Source: Phycisphaerae bacterium
GTDB lineage: Bacteria; Planctomycetota; Phycisphaerae; Phycisphaerales; SM1A02
Direction: 5' to 3'
Length of the DNA: 7,785 nt
Assembly: GCA_016873355.1 (NCBI GenBank)
Contig: VGXK01000083.1
Span: forward strand, 1-7,785
Part shown: positions 1-7,000 of the stretch, piece after piece
Position numbering within the stretch: the stretch's first letter is position 1
How the letters are laid out: each line of letters starts with the position of its first letter
The notes under the pieces: model-generated
What the model saw: only the letters and a program-made list of their open reading frames with translations
Database searches by the model: none
What the model was told of the DNA's origin: nothing
Made by a program: the position numbers and the translations under genes

Positions 1-759
1 CAGCGCTTCTTCGACGGCGTCGGACATGGACTGCTCGGCGACAAGAGCAGCATGGAGCAGGTGCTGCTGCCGCACGACGGACTGCTGAACGTCGAGGTCC
101 GCAACTTCGCCGGGCACGTGATCGTGCGCGGCGACCGAGGCGATCGCAGGCACGACGCGCTCGTGATCTTCGATCGACGCGCCACCCATCGAGCGTCGCG
201 CGGCGAGGAGAGCGAGAAGAGCCTGCCGCAGATCACCTGGACCGCCGAGATCGTTCCCGCGGTCGATCCGGGAGGCGTCGCCACGCTCCGCATCGTCACC
301 GGCACGCAGCACGGCGAGCCCTGGTTCCAGCAGGTCGACATCGAAGTGCTCGTGGCGGAGCTGGGACGCGTGGAGGTCCAGACCTCGCGCGGCAGGATCC
401 AGGTGAGCGAGAATCGCGGGCCCGTCGATCTCGCGACCTCGAATGGAGGCGTGCGCATGATCACGCCGTGGCCGCTCACGAGCGATTCGGTGGTGATGGC
501 GCGGGAAGGCGACATCGACTTCCGCGTGCGGGGCGAGAGCGCGTTCACCGTCGACGCGGAAACCGTCGGCGGCAAGGTCTTCTCCACCTGCGAGGCGGGG
601 CGATGGCTCGCCCAGCACGCCCGCAACGACCACGATTCGCTCGTGGCGTCGCTCAACGGCGGCACCGCGACCGTCACGCTGCGAACCGTCGACGGCAACA
701 TCCGCATCGCCGTGGCCGGCGATCCGCACGGCGTGGGCAACTTCGCCACGCGGCCGTGA
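1..759 (+). CDS. Beta-solenoid repeat protein, DUF4097-like (5' end probably outside window)
   Basis: The protein is built from short beta-strand repeats with a T-x-x-G-x-I/V pattern. Counting from the first internal ATG at base 52, repeats lie at about residues 107-120 (VEVQTSRGRIQV), 125-137, 147-159, 165-179 and 196-221 (ending TVDGNIRIAV). This stacked pattern is typical of DUF4097/adhesin-like beta-solenoids, which are usually exported or membrane-attached; no enzymatic motif is visible. The frame is open from base 1 to the ATG, the upstream residues (QRFFDGVGHGLLGDK) look like real protein, and no Shine-Dalgarno sequence precedes base 52. I therefore think translation starts before the window, perhaps with a signal or lipoprotein peptide that cannot be seen. 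If the start is inside the window, it is ATG 52 and gives 235 residues. The stop is TGA 757-759. The gene lies 88 nt upstream of rlmE in the same direction, so co-transcription is possible. The family call is moderate and the function unknown. Confidence 0.7.
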   Translation, partial: QRFFDGVGHGLLGDKSSMEQVLLPHDGLLNVEVRNFAGHVIVRGDRGDRRHDALVIFDRRATHRASRGEESEKSLPQITWTAEIVPAVDPGGVATLRIVTGTQHGEPWFQQVDIEVLVAELGRVEVQTSRGRIQVSENRGPVDLATSNGGVRMITPWPLTSDSVVMAREGDIDFRVRGESAFTVDAETVGGKVFSTCEAGRWLAQHARNDHDSLVASLNGGTATVTLRTVDGNIRIAVAGDPHGVGNFATRP

Positions 760-784
760 TCGAGCGAACGCGCCGCCGCTCCGC

Positions 785-827
785 GTGTCCGCTCGCGTGC
801 GCGATCGCGTGCCCGCTCGCGTGCGCG
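785..827 (+). repeat. Two-copy 19-bp direct repeat, 24-bp period, upstream of rlmE
   Basis: Bases 785-803 and 809-827 match at 18 of 19 positions and share an exact 15-bp core, CCGCTCGCGTGCGCG (789-803 and 813-827). The repeat fills much of the gap between the solenoid gene and the preferred rlmE start at 848. The 24-bp period keeps the reading frame, so the rlmE frame can be read upstream to GTG 785 as a repetitive Arg/Val/Ala peptide. That peptide does not resemble RlmE, so I treat the repeat as non-coding leader. Confidence 0.6.
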
Positions 828-847
828 TCGAAATCCCAGCACGCCCC

Positions 848-1468
848 ATGAAGGAAGTCCAGGACCACTACTTCCGGCTGGCGAAGGAGCGCGGCTATCG
901 CGCCCGCAGCGCGTTCAAGCTGCTCGAGATCGACGAGCGATTCCGGCTTCTGCGCCCGGGTCTCCGCGTGCTCGACGTGGGCGCCGCTCCGGGAAGCTGG
1001 ACGCAGGTGTCCGCGTCGGCCGTCGGCCCGCGCGGCCGCGTGATCGCGATCGACGTCAAGGAGATCGATGGTCGCGGGTTGCCCTCGAACGTCGAACTCG
1101 TGTGCGAGGATCTCAACGAAATCGATCCCGCGCGGTTCGCATCGCCTCCGGCCGATCTCGTGCTCTCCGACATGGCGCCCGACACGACCGGCGTTCCGAG
1201 CGCCGACAGCGCCGTGAGCGTTCGGCTCTGCAACGCCCTGCTCGATCGGGTCGACGCGTGGTTGCGCCCCGGCGGATCGCTCGTCATGAAGGCCTTCGAG
1301 GGCGCCGAGTACCCGGCGCTGCTCCGTCGCGCGCAATCGCTCTTCGAATCCGTGAAGGGATTCAAGCCGAAGTCGAGCCGAGCGGAGAGCGTCGAGATGT
1401 TCGTGGTGTGCCAACGACGAAGGTCGCGAGCCGCGTCGCCGCCTCCTCCGCGTTCGACCGCGAGTTGA
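848..1468 (+). CDS. rlmE: 23S rRNA (uridine-2'-O)-methyltransferase RlmE (FtsJ/RrmJ)
   Basis: RlmE transfers a methyl group from S-adenosylmethionine to the 2'-O of a conserved uridine (U2552 in E. coli) in the A-loop of 23S rRNA, a late step in large-subunit assembly in the cytoplasm. From ATG 848 the protein has 206 residues, close to the 209 of E. coli. Visible are the N-terminal DHYFRLAKERGYRARSAFKL segment, SAM motif I VLDVGAAPGSWTQV (41-54), and VLSDMAPDTTG (105-115). All four catalytic residues are placed as in the family: K24, D108, K148 (LVMKAFEG) and E183 (SRAESVEMFVV). I chose ATG 848 because family members begin just before the D-x-Y-x-x-x-A segment; an in-frame GTG at 785 would add 21 repeat-derived residues. 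No clear Shine-Dalgarno precedes 848. The last 18 residues (QRRRSRAASPPPPRSTAS) are a low-complexity tail encoded antisense to the conserved end of dapL, which this gene overlaps by 107 bp. Confidence 0.95.
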   Translation: MKEVQDHYFRLAKERGYRARSAFKLLEIDERFRLLRPGLRVLDVGAAPGSWTQVSASAVGPRGRVIAIDVKEIDGRGLPSNVELVCEDLNEIDPARFASPPADLVLSDMAPDTTGVPSADSAVSVRLCNALLDRVDAWLRPGGSLVMKAFEGAEYPALLRRAQSLFESVKGFKPKSSRAESVEMFVVCQRRRSRAASPPPPRSTAS

Positions 1469-2645
1469 ACGCGGACACTCGGAAGAATCCCTCGCCGTGC
1501 CGGCCGAATCCGGCGCCCGGCGTGACCACCACCTGTGTCTCGCGCAGCAGCCGATCGAAGAGGTCCCAGCTCGGCACGCCTTCGGGACACGCGACCCAGA
1601 CGTACGGCGCGTCGATGCCGCCCCAGGTGCGGAAGCCGGCGCCCTCGAGCGCGCGGCGAAGGATCGCGGCGTTGCCCATGTAGTGCTCGATGAGCGCCGC
1701 CACTTCGCGCTTGCCCTGCGGCGAGTAGAGCGCCTCGACCGCTCGCTGCACCGGATAGCTCACGCCGTTCGAGCAGGTGCTCCAGCGGCGATTCCACAGT
1801 CCGTGCAGCGGCACGGTGCGGCCGTCGCGCGTGCGGCCTTCGAGCGACCTGGGCACCACGGTGCATCCGGCGCGCAGGCCCGTGAATCCGCCGTTCTTCG
1901 AGAAGCTGCGGAACTCGACCGCGCAGCGGCGCGCCTCCGGAATCTCGAAGATCGAACGAGGCGCCTTGCCGTCGCGGATGAAGGCCTCGTACGCGGCGTC
2001 GTAGAGGATCACCGCGCGATGTCGATTCGCCCACGCCACCCAGCGCTCGAGCGCCTCGCGCGAGATCACGGCGCCCGTCGGATTGTTCGGGAAGCAGAGG
2101 TAGACGAGGTCGAGCGGTTCCGCCGGAGGCTCCGCCACGAATCCGTTCGCCGGCGTTCCCACGAGCGGCACCAGCCCCGCGTAGGCGCCGCGATCATCCG
2201 CCGCGCCCGTGTTGCCCGCCATCACGTTCGTGTCGACGTAGACGGGATAGACCGGATCCGGCACGCCGATGCGATTGCCCGCGCCGACGATCTCCAGGAA
2301 CGCGCTCGCGTCGGGCTTGCTGCCGTCGGAGAGGAAGATCTCGTCGTCGGCGATCTCGACGCCGCGCGATCGGTAGTCGCCTTCTGCGATGGCGCGGCGC
2401 ACCTCGTCGTAGCCGGTGGCGGGTCCGTAGCCGCGAAAGCGCTCGCGCGTGCCGAGTTCGTCCACCGCCGCGTGCAGCGCCGCGATCGCCGCGGGCGGAA
2501 GCGGTTCGGTCACATCGCCGATGCCGCAGCGGATGATGCGGGGCGCGAGCGCCGGGTTCTCCTGCGCAAAGACGCTCACGCGCCGGGCGATCTCCGGGAA
2601 GAGATAGCCCGCCGAGAGCTTCAGGAAGTGCTCGTTGATGAACAT
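1362..2645 (-). CDS. dapL: LL-diaminopimelate aminotransferase (DapL)
   Basis: DapL is a PLP-dependent class I/II aminotransferase that converts tetrahydrodipicolinate and glutamate directly to LL-diaminopimelate and 2-oxoglutarate. It bypasses the acylated DapC/D/E route to lysine and meso-diaminopimelate. At 427 residues it is slightly longer than the usual ~410. DapL-type signatures include GIGDVTEPLPP (41-51), RFRGYGPATGYDEVRRAIA (69-87), FLSDGSKPD (104-112) and VPDPVYPVYVDTNVMAGNTG (128-147). Cofactor residues are present: N187 in CFPNNPTG, D216 and Y219 in LYDAAYE, the Schiff-base lysine K250 in SFSKNGGFTG, and R389 (FFRVSAF), which is expected to bind the substrate carboxylate. The conserved fold ends at about residue 411; the last 16 residues are a tail read antisense to the catalytic end of rlmE. 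ATG 2645 begins MFINEHFLKLSAGYLFPEI, as in the family. The gene starts 6 nt after the stop of the upstream methyltransferase, which suggests co-transcription. Related aspartate aminotransferases are the main alternative but fit these motifs less well. Confidence 0.93.
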   Translation of the reverse strand: MFINEHFLKLSAGYLFPEIARRVSVFAQENPALAPRIIRCGIGDVTEPLPPAAIAALHAAVDELGTRERFRGYGPATGYDEVRRAIAEGDYRSRGVEIADDEIFLSDGSKPDASAFLEIVGAGNRIGVPDPVYPVYVDTNVMAGNTGAADDRGAYAGLVPLVGTPANGFVAEPPAEPLDLVYLCFPNNPTGAVISREALERWVAWANRHRAVILYDAAYEAFIRDGKAPRSIFEIPEARRCAVEFRSFSKNGGFTGLRAGCTVVPRSLEGRTRDGRTVPLHGLWNRRWSTCSNGVSYPVQRAVEALYSPQGKREVAALIEHYMGNAAILRRALEGAGFRTWGGIDAPYVWVACPEGVPSWDLFDRLLRETQVVVTPGAGFGRHGEGFFRVSAFNSRSNAEEAATRLATFVVGTPRTSRRSPLGSTSA

Positions 2646-2651
2646 CGCGGA

Positions 2652-3272
2652 TCAGCGCTTGCGAAGCCGGACCGAGATCGCCGGCGGGAGGTTGCCGAGC
2701 ACGAAGGTGCGCCGGCCCGAGTGCCGCCGACGCAGCCCGCGGCCGACGGCGCTGATGCGGCGCAGCGAGTGGCGGGTCTTCGCGCCGGCGACGGACCACT
2801 TCATCGCGCGCACGCCTGCGTACTCGAAGTAGACGAGTTCGCCTCCGGGCCGCAACAGCAGCAGCAGTCGGCGGAAGATGCTCCGCACGAGCTTCGGAGG
2901 AAAGTTGTTGAAGGGCAGGCCGCAGATGATGACGTCGTACGGCGGATCGAGTACGACCTCCTCGATTCTCGCGCAATGCATGCGGACCTCGATCGAAGGA
3001 TGCTCGTCGCGGAACGATCGCAGGAGCCTTCGATCGAGCTCCTTGCAGAAGGAGCGATTGAGTTCGACGAGATCCAGTCGATCGCCGGGCTCGAGATGCT
3101 CGAGCAGCACGCGCGTGAACGGTCCCGTTCCCGGCCCGACCTCGAGGATCCGTCGTGGGGCCGGCAGCGATCCGATGGCGCGCGTCATCGCCTTCGCAAG
3201 CTGCGGCGAACTGGGCCAGAGGCTCCCCGTGTGGCGGAAGTCTCGGATCGCCTGGCGAACGAAGTCGAGCAT
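2652..3272 (-). CDS. SAM-dependent methyltransferase, PmtA-like (phospholipid N-methyltransferase family)
   Basis: This 206-residue protein has a complete class I methyltransferase core: motif I ILEVGPGTG (42-50), an acidic end of strand 2, LVELN (68-72), and CGLPFNNFPP (117-126), which resembles the NLPYN motif of the KsgA/Erm/PmtA group. A late strand, GGELVYFEYAG (143-153), and an ending VLGNLPPAISVRL (191-203) follow. The N-terminus (FVRQAIRDFRHTGSLWPSSPQLAKAMTRAI) closely resembles bacterial phosphatidylethanolamine N-methyltransferases of the PmtA type, where an amphipathic helix contacts the membrane. A role in making methylated lipid head groups is therefore plausible, but the substrate cannot be fixed from sequence; rRNA or small-molecule methylation remain possible. 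The start is ATG 3272; I see no clear Shine-Dalgarno and no better in-frame start just upstream. The gene ends 6 nt before dapL and probably shares its transcript. I give no gene symbol because the activity is unproven. Confidence 0.82.
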   Translation of the reverse strand: MLDFVRQAIRDFRHTGSLWPSSPQLAKAMTRAIGSLPAPRRILEVGPGTGPFTRVLLEHLEPGDRLDLVELNRSFCKELDRRLLRSFRDEHPSIEVRMHCARIEEVVLDPPYDVIICGLPFNNFPPKLVRSIFRRLLLLLRPGGELVYFEYAGVRAMKWSVAGAKTRHSLRRISAVGRGLRRRHSGRRTFVLGNLPPAISVRLRKR

Positions 3273-3320
3273 GGGCGGCAGAGGATACGGCGGCAGATCG
3301 CTCGCCGGACGCTTCGCGCA

Positions 3321-3354
3321 ACGAAACGCCGATGCCGGACGGCCGGCATCGGCG
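3321..3354 (-). terminator. Perfect 12-bp hairpin with short T tract, probable terminator of the small minus-strand gene
   Basis: The arms CGCCGATGCCGG (3327-3338) and CCGGCATCGGCG (3343-3354) are perfectly complementary around a 4-nt loop. Read on the minus strand, the hairpin is followed by TTTCGT, while the plus-strand side has no T run. It lies 35 nt past the stop of the 102-residue protein and 54 nt before the methyltransferase start, which suits intrinsic termination or attenuation between the two. The T tract is short, so readthrough is likely. The conserved fold of a leader element is the alternative reading. Confidence 0.6.
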
Positions 3355-3389
3355 AGTCGAATCGCACATCCGCTGGAGAGAGAGAGTTC

Positions 3390-3698
3390 TTAGCCTGCCT
3401 GGCGCTCGGCGAGCCGTTTGAAGGCCGCGTCGAACTCCTCGAGGGACTTCGCGCGGGCCTTGGGCTTGCCGGAGGGCGCGGCGGCAGGGAACGGAATCGG
3501 CGCCGGAGCCGTCTCAGCGGGCCGTCGCTCCATGACCGGAGCCGTCCCGTTCACCGGTTGCACCGGCACGGCAGGAATCGAGCCGGCCGTCAGCGGCGGC
3601 ACGCCCTGGCGGCGGTCCCGGGCGGTATCAACGGCCTGCTCCATCCTGGCGAGCAGATTCCGCATTCGTTCAAGGGTTTCGCTTGGCCTCAGATCCAT
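3390..3698 (-). CDS. Small Pro/Ala-rich protein of unknown function with helical ends
   Basis: I do not recognise this protein. It is 102 residues from ATG 3698. Residues about 5-31 (SETLERMRNLLARMEQAVDT) form a charged amphipathic helix that could be a short coiled coil. Residues about 32-83 are a Pro/Ala/Val-rich, probably disordered linker, and residues 84-100 (KSLEEFDAAFKRLAERQ) are predicted as a second helix. There is no signal peptide, transmembrane segment or cysteine. The frame stays open upstream to ATG 3776, but a strong Shine-Dalgarno (GGAGGTG) lies 5 nt before ATG 3698, and the longer start would put that site inside the gene, so 3698 is preferred. A helix-linker-helix layout suggests a protein-interaction or adaptor role, which is inference only. 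It is divergent from the Tricorn-like gene and is separated from the downstream methyltransferase by a hairpin. Its reality rests on the ribosome binding site, the hairpin after its stop and its coherent composition. Confidence 0.65.
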   Translation of the reverse strand: MDLRPSETLERMRNLLARMEQAVDTARDRRQGVPPLTAGSIPAVPVQPVNGTAPVMERRPAETAPAPIPFPAAAPSGKPKARAKSLEEFDAAFKRLAERQAG

Positions 3699-3703
3699 CG
3701 GTA

Positions 3704-3710
3704 CACCTCC
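3704..3710 (-). promoter_or_regulatory. Strong Shine-Dalgarno site GGAGGTG deciding the start at 3698
   Basis: On the minus strand GGAGGTG is followed by TACCG and then ATG (3698-3696), giving 5-nt spacing from the full motif. It is the best ribosome binding site in the window and argues against the longer start at 3776. Confidence 0.75.
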
Positions 3711-3711
3711 C

Positions 3712-3734
3712 CAGCCGATCCACCCGATCGGCTG
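3712..3734 (-). promoter_or_regulatory. Perfect 9-bp inverted repeat directly upstream of the Shine-Dalgarno site
   Basis: The arms CAGCCGATC (3712-3720) and GATCGGCTG (3726-3734) are perfectly complementary around a 5-nt loop. On the minus strand the hairpin ends one base before the GGAGGTG site of the small gene. It could be an operator for a dimeric regulator or an RNA hairpin in the leader that affects ribosome access. The position is suggestive; the function is not shown. Confidence 0.45.
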
Positions 3735-3993
3735 CTGATCAACTACGCCTGAGAACGGTCGATTGTTTTGCGGCACAGGGCAAGCACGAGCTGGCTCCGA
3801 CCATGGCAGCCATGACGGTCATCCCGGATGTCGCGGCGGAAACGGGGATTCGACGAGGGTCGAAGTCGGTTACCGCCTCGAGGCTTTCGCGGGTCGCATT
3901 CGGTCTCGCCGGGCCCGATGATGCCCGAATGAGACCCGGCACCCAAGAACGAGCCCCGGCTTCGATCGCCCCGACGACGATCTCGACGCACCC

Positions 3994-3999
3994 GAGGTG
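3994..3999 (+). promoter_or_regulatory. Shine-Dalgarno-like GAGGTG upstream of the Tricorn-like protease
   Basis: GAGGTG lies 10 nt before ATG 4010, slightly far but usable. The other in-frame ATG at 3929 has no such site, so this motif favours 4010, where a hydrophobic signal-peptide core begins. Confidence 0.5.
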
Positions 4000-4009
4000 T
4001 TGCGCACGC

Positions 4010-7000
4010 ATGACGGTCGCGTGGTCGTTCGTCGCCCTGCTTTCCGTGGCCGTCGCGGCCCCGTCCGAAGCCGACGACGCAGGCAATGTGACCTATCCGC
4101 GCTATCCGTCGCTCAGCCCGGATGGATCGAAGGTGGTCTTCTCGTGGCGGGGCGACCTGTGGCTTGCGCCGACGAGCGGCGGAGCGGCGATGCGACTGAC
4201 CTCGCACCCCGCCGACGAACTGCGGAGCGCCTGGAGTCCCGACGGTTCGACGATCGTCTTCGAGAGCACGCGCGATGGCGCGAGAAATCTCTGGAGCATG
4301 CGGCCGGACGGCACGTCCGTCACGCAGATCACCCGACTCGATGTTCCCGTCTCGCTCTCCGCGGTCGGTCCGCGTCCGGATGGTCGCACGGCGGCGTTCT
4401 TCGAGGCGGCGCGCGAGAACGACTTCTTCCGCGGAACGCGTCCGTATCAGGTGGCGCTGGACGGAGGTCCGATCGAGCGCGTGCACGACGCGTTCGGATC
4501 GAGGGCCGTTCCCTCCGCCGACGGCTCGCTCGTGCTCTTCGATCGCGGCGGTGCGTCGTGGAGCCGGCGCGGCTCTCGAGGCGCCGACGCGCGGGATGTC
4601 TGGCTGCATGATCGACGGGACGGCTCCTTCCGCCGCTTGACCTCCTGGGAGGGCAACGACGGCGCGGCCCGCTTCGGCGCCGACGGAAGCGTGCTCTACC
4701 TTTCCGACTCGGGCGACGACGGCGTCGTGAACGTGTTCGTTCGTTCGCCGGACGCGCCGGCGGACTCGACCGGACGCCGGCTCACCTCGATGCCGCAGGA
4801 TGCGCGCGACCTTGCCGTCAGCGCGGACGGCCGGGTGGCGGTCTTCGGATCCTGGGGACGATTGCATCGGCTCGATCTCGACTCGTCGTCGCCGACGACG
4901 CGCCCGCTTGCGTTCACCGCACCCGAGGACGCGCGCGACGAGCGTCGCTGGCGCCGCATCGATCGAGACGTCACGGAGGCGGCGATCAATCCCGACGGCA
5001 GCTCGATCGCGCTCGTGGCGTACGGAGATCTCTTCGTTCGCTCGCTCGACGAGAAGGCGCTTCCCGCGCGAATCACCGACACGCCGTGGCGAGAGCACCA
5101 GATCGCCTGGAGTCCGGACGGCAAGACGCTCTTCTTCACGAGCGACGAGTCCGGCCGCGACTCGATCTGCACGGCGACGGTGCGGCGCACGCGCAGCGAG
5201 GTGCGTCGGGACTTCTCGCAGGAGCAGTCGACCCCGATCGCGACGGAGAAGAACGGCGCGAACGAAGGCGATGCGCCGGCGGCCGACGGCACGAGCGCCG
5301 CTGCGGACGAAGGCGCGAAAGCGACGACGGACGAAGGCGCGAAGGCGACGGCGGGCTCGGGAGCGCCGGCCGATGGCGACGCGCCTTCGACGGCGAACGG
5401 CTCCGCGAGCGAGTCGGACTCGAACGGGGCGCACGGCGCAGCGCCGAAGCGTTCGTCGGCCGACTGGGCCGAAGCGGTCACCTTCGAGGTCCACACCCTG
5501 ATCTCCGGCGACGAGCCGATTCGAAACCCCGATCCGTCGCCGGACGGCACGATGCTTGCGTTCCGTCGCGGGCCGGGCTCGCTCTGCCTGCGCTCGCTTT
5601 CGACCGGCGAAGAGCGCTGCATGCGGGCGGGCTGGGACCAGGGAATCGGCTGGCGCTTCAGCCCGGACGGTCGGTGGATCGCCATCGTGCAGGAGGACCG
5701 GGATTTCAACAGCGACATCTGGATCGCGCCGGTCGACGGAAGCGCCGAGGCCGTGAACATCACGCGCCATCCCGACTCCGACGTGAGTCCCTGCTGGAGC
5801 GCCGACGGTCGAATCCTGGCGTTCCGATCGGATCGGGTGAACAACGAGTTCGACCTCTGGACGGTGGCGCTCGACAAGTCGCTCGAAGGCATGAGCGCCG
5901 CCGAGCGCGAGAAGTACTTCAAGGACTCCGTCGACGCCGCGAAGAAGCGCAAGCCGCTCGGCGCGAAGGCGGGTGCGTCGAAGCGAAGCGCGCGCGGCGC
6001 CGACGATCCCGCGCCGGACGCGGGCGCCTCGGCGGATGCGGGCGGCAAGGACGACGACGCCGCGAAGAACGGCGCCGACGCGTCGAAGGAGACGAAGTCG
6101 GAGAAGAGAGGGGAGGACGCGGATCCGGAGACGGCCGCGCCGAAGAAGCCGCCGCCGCCGCTCTCGCTCGACGACGCGTATCTGCGCGTGGTGCGCGTGA
6201 CGACGATTCCCGGCAACGAGGGACAGCTCGAGATGACGCCGGGAGGCGATCGTCTCATCTTCACCTCGACGGCCGTTCCCGATCCGGAGGCGGACGAGCC
6301 AGGCACCGGCGACTCCCTGCTCTCCGTGAAGTGGGACGGCAGCGATCAGAAGCGCCTCGGCGCCGGCGCGAGCGTGCAGCAGGTGACGCTCACCGGCGAC
6401 AAGGTGCTCGTGATCCGCGACGGACGGCCGGCGACCGTTCCGCCCGGCGGCGGTGAGAGCAAGTCGGTCGACTTTTCGGCGTCGAGCCGCATCGAACCGG
6501 CGGACCAGGTGCGGCGCCGGTTCGTGGCGATGGCGGCGGCGCTCGGCGAAGGCTTCTACCACCCCACGATGAAGGGCCTCGACTGGCCGGCGCTGACTGC
6601 GCGATACCTCGAGCTGGCTGCGGCGACCCGAACGTCGGATGAGTTCGACGACGTGGCGGCGCGATTCATCGGCGAGCTGAACGCGTCGCACCTGGGCGTG
6701 TCGTCGCCGCCGGACTCGCCGATCGATCGCCGTCCGCACGGTCGTCTCGGAGTGCGCGCCAGGCCCGTCGCCGGGGGATTCGAGATCACCGAGCTGCTGC
6801 CGGACGGACCCGCGGTGAAGGCGCCGACGGCGCTCGCCGTGGGCGACGTGATCGTCGCGATCAACGGCGAGTCCACCGCCGGGCTCGGTTCGCTCGAGCA
6901 GCCGCTCGCCGGGCGCATCGGCGAGGAGGCGATCGTGTCGATCCGGCGCACGCTTCCGTCGGGCGCCGTCGTCGAGCGCGACGCACTCGTGGCCCCGGTC

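Larger units (their letters stand above)
3699..4009. other. Divergent intergenic region between the small gene and the Tricorn-like gene
   Basis: This 311-bp stretch must hold the 5' ends and probably the promoters of both divergent genes. I see the leader hairpin and Shine-Dalgarno of the minus-strand gene at its left end and a GAGGTG site at its right end. A weak pair of 6-bp arms (GCCGGG 3908-3913, CCCGGC 3935-3940) lies between. The only AT-richer patch is around 3761-3770 (ATTGTTTT). I find no convincing -35/-10 pair on either strand. The frame of the Tricorn-like gene is open across nearly all of it, but the encoded sequence looks unrelated to any domain. Confidence 0.5.

Noticed and set aside
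2194..3369. A 391-codon minus-strand open frame spanning the methyltransferase and part of dapL
   Set aside because: It is a different frame of the same strand with Arg-rich low-complexity translation; the true genes explain the region.
3376..3386. Short GA dinucleotide run just past the stop of the small gene
   Set aside because: Only about five repeat units; too short to interpret.
1497..3752. A 751-codon plus-strand open frame across dapL and the methyltransferase
   Set aside because: Its translation is Arg/Ala/His-rich without motifs, while the minus strand encodes two proteins with intact catalytic residues.
3683..4009. N-terminal extension of the Tricorn-like protein back to ATG 3683
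   Set aside because: The added 109 residues match no domain and precede a clear signal-peptide core, and the extension overlaps the start of the divergent small gene.
3801..4018. ATGACGGTC occurring at 3812 and again at 4010
   Set aside because: Nine bases shared only twice is not convincing as a duplicated start region; the flanks differ.
3739..4086. A 115-codon minus-strand open frame in the divergent intergenic region
   Set aside because: It has no ribosome binding site, overlaps the signal peptide of the Tricorn-like gene and has no coherent features.
4696..6306. A 536-codon minus-strand open frame rich in Ser, Ala and Arg
   Set aside because: It mirrors the SPDG-type repeats and linkers of the plus-strand gene and contains no recognisable domain.
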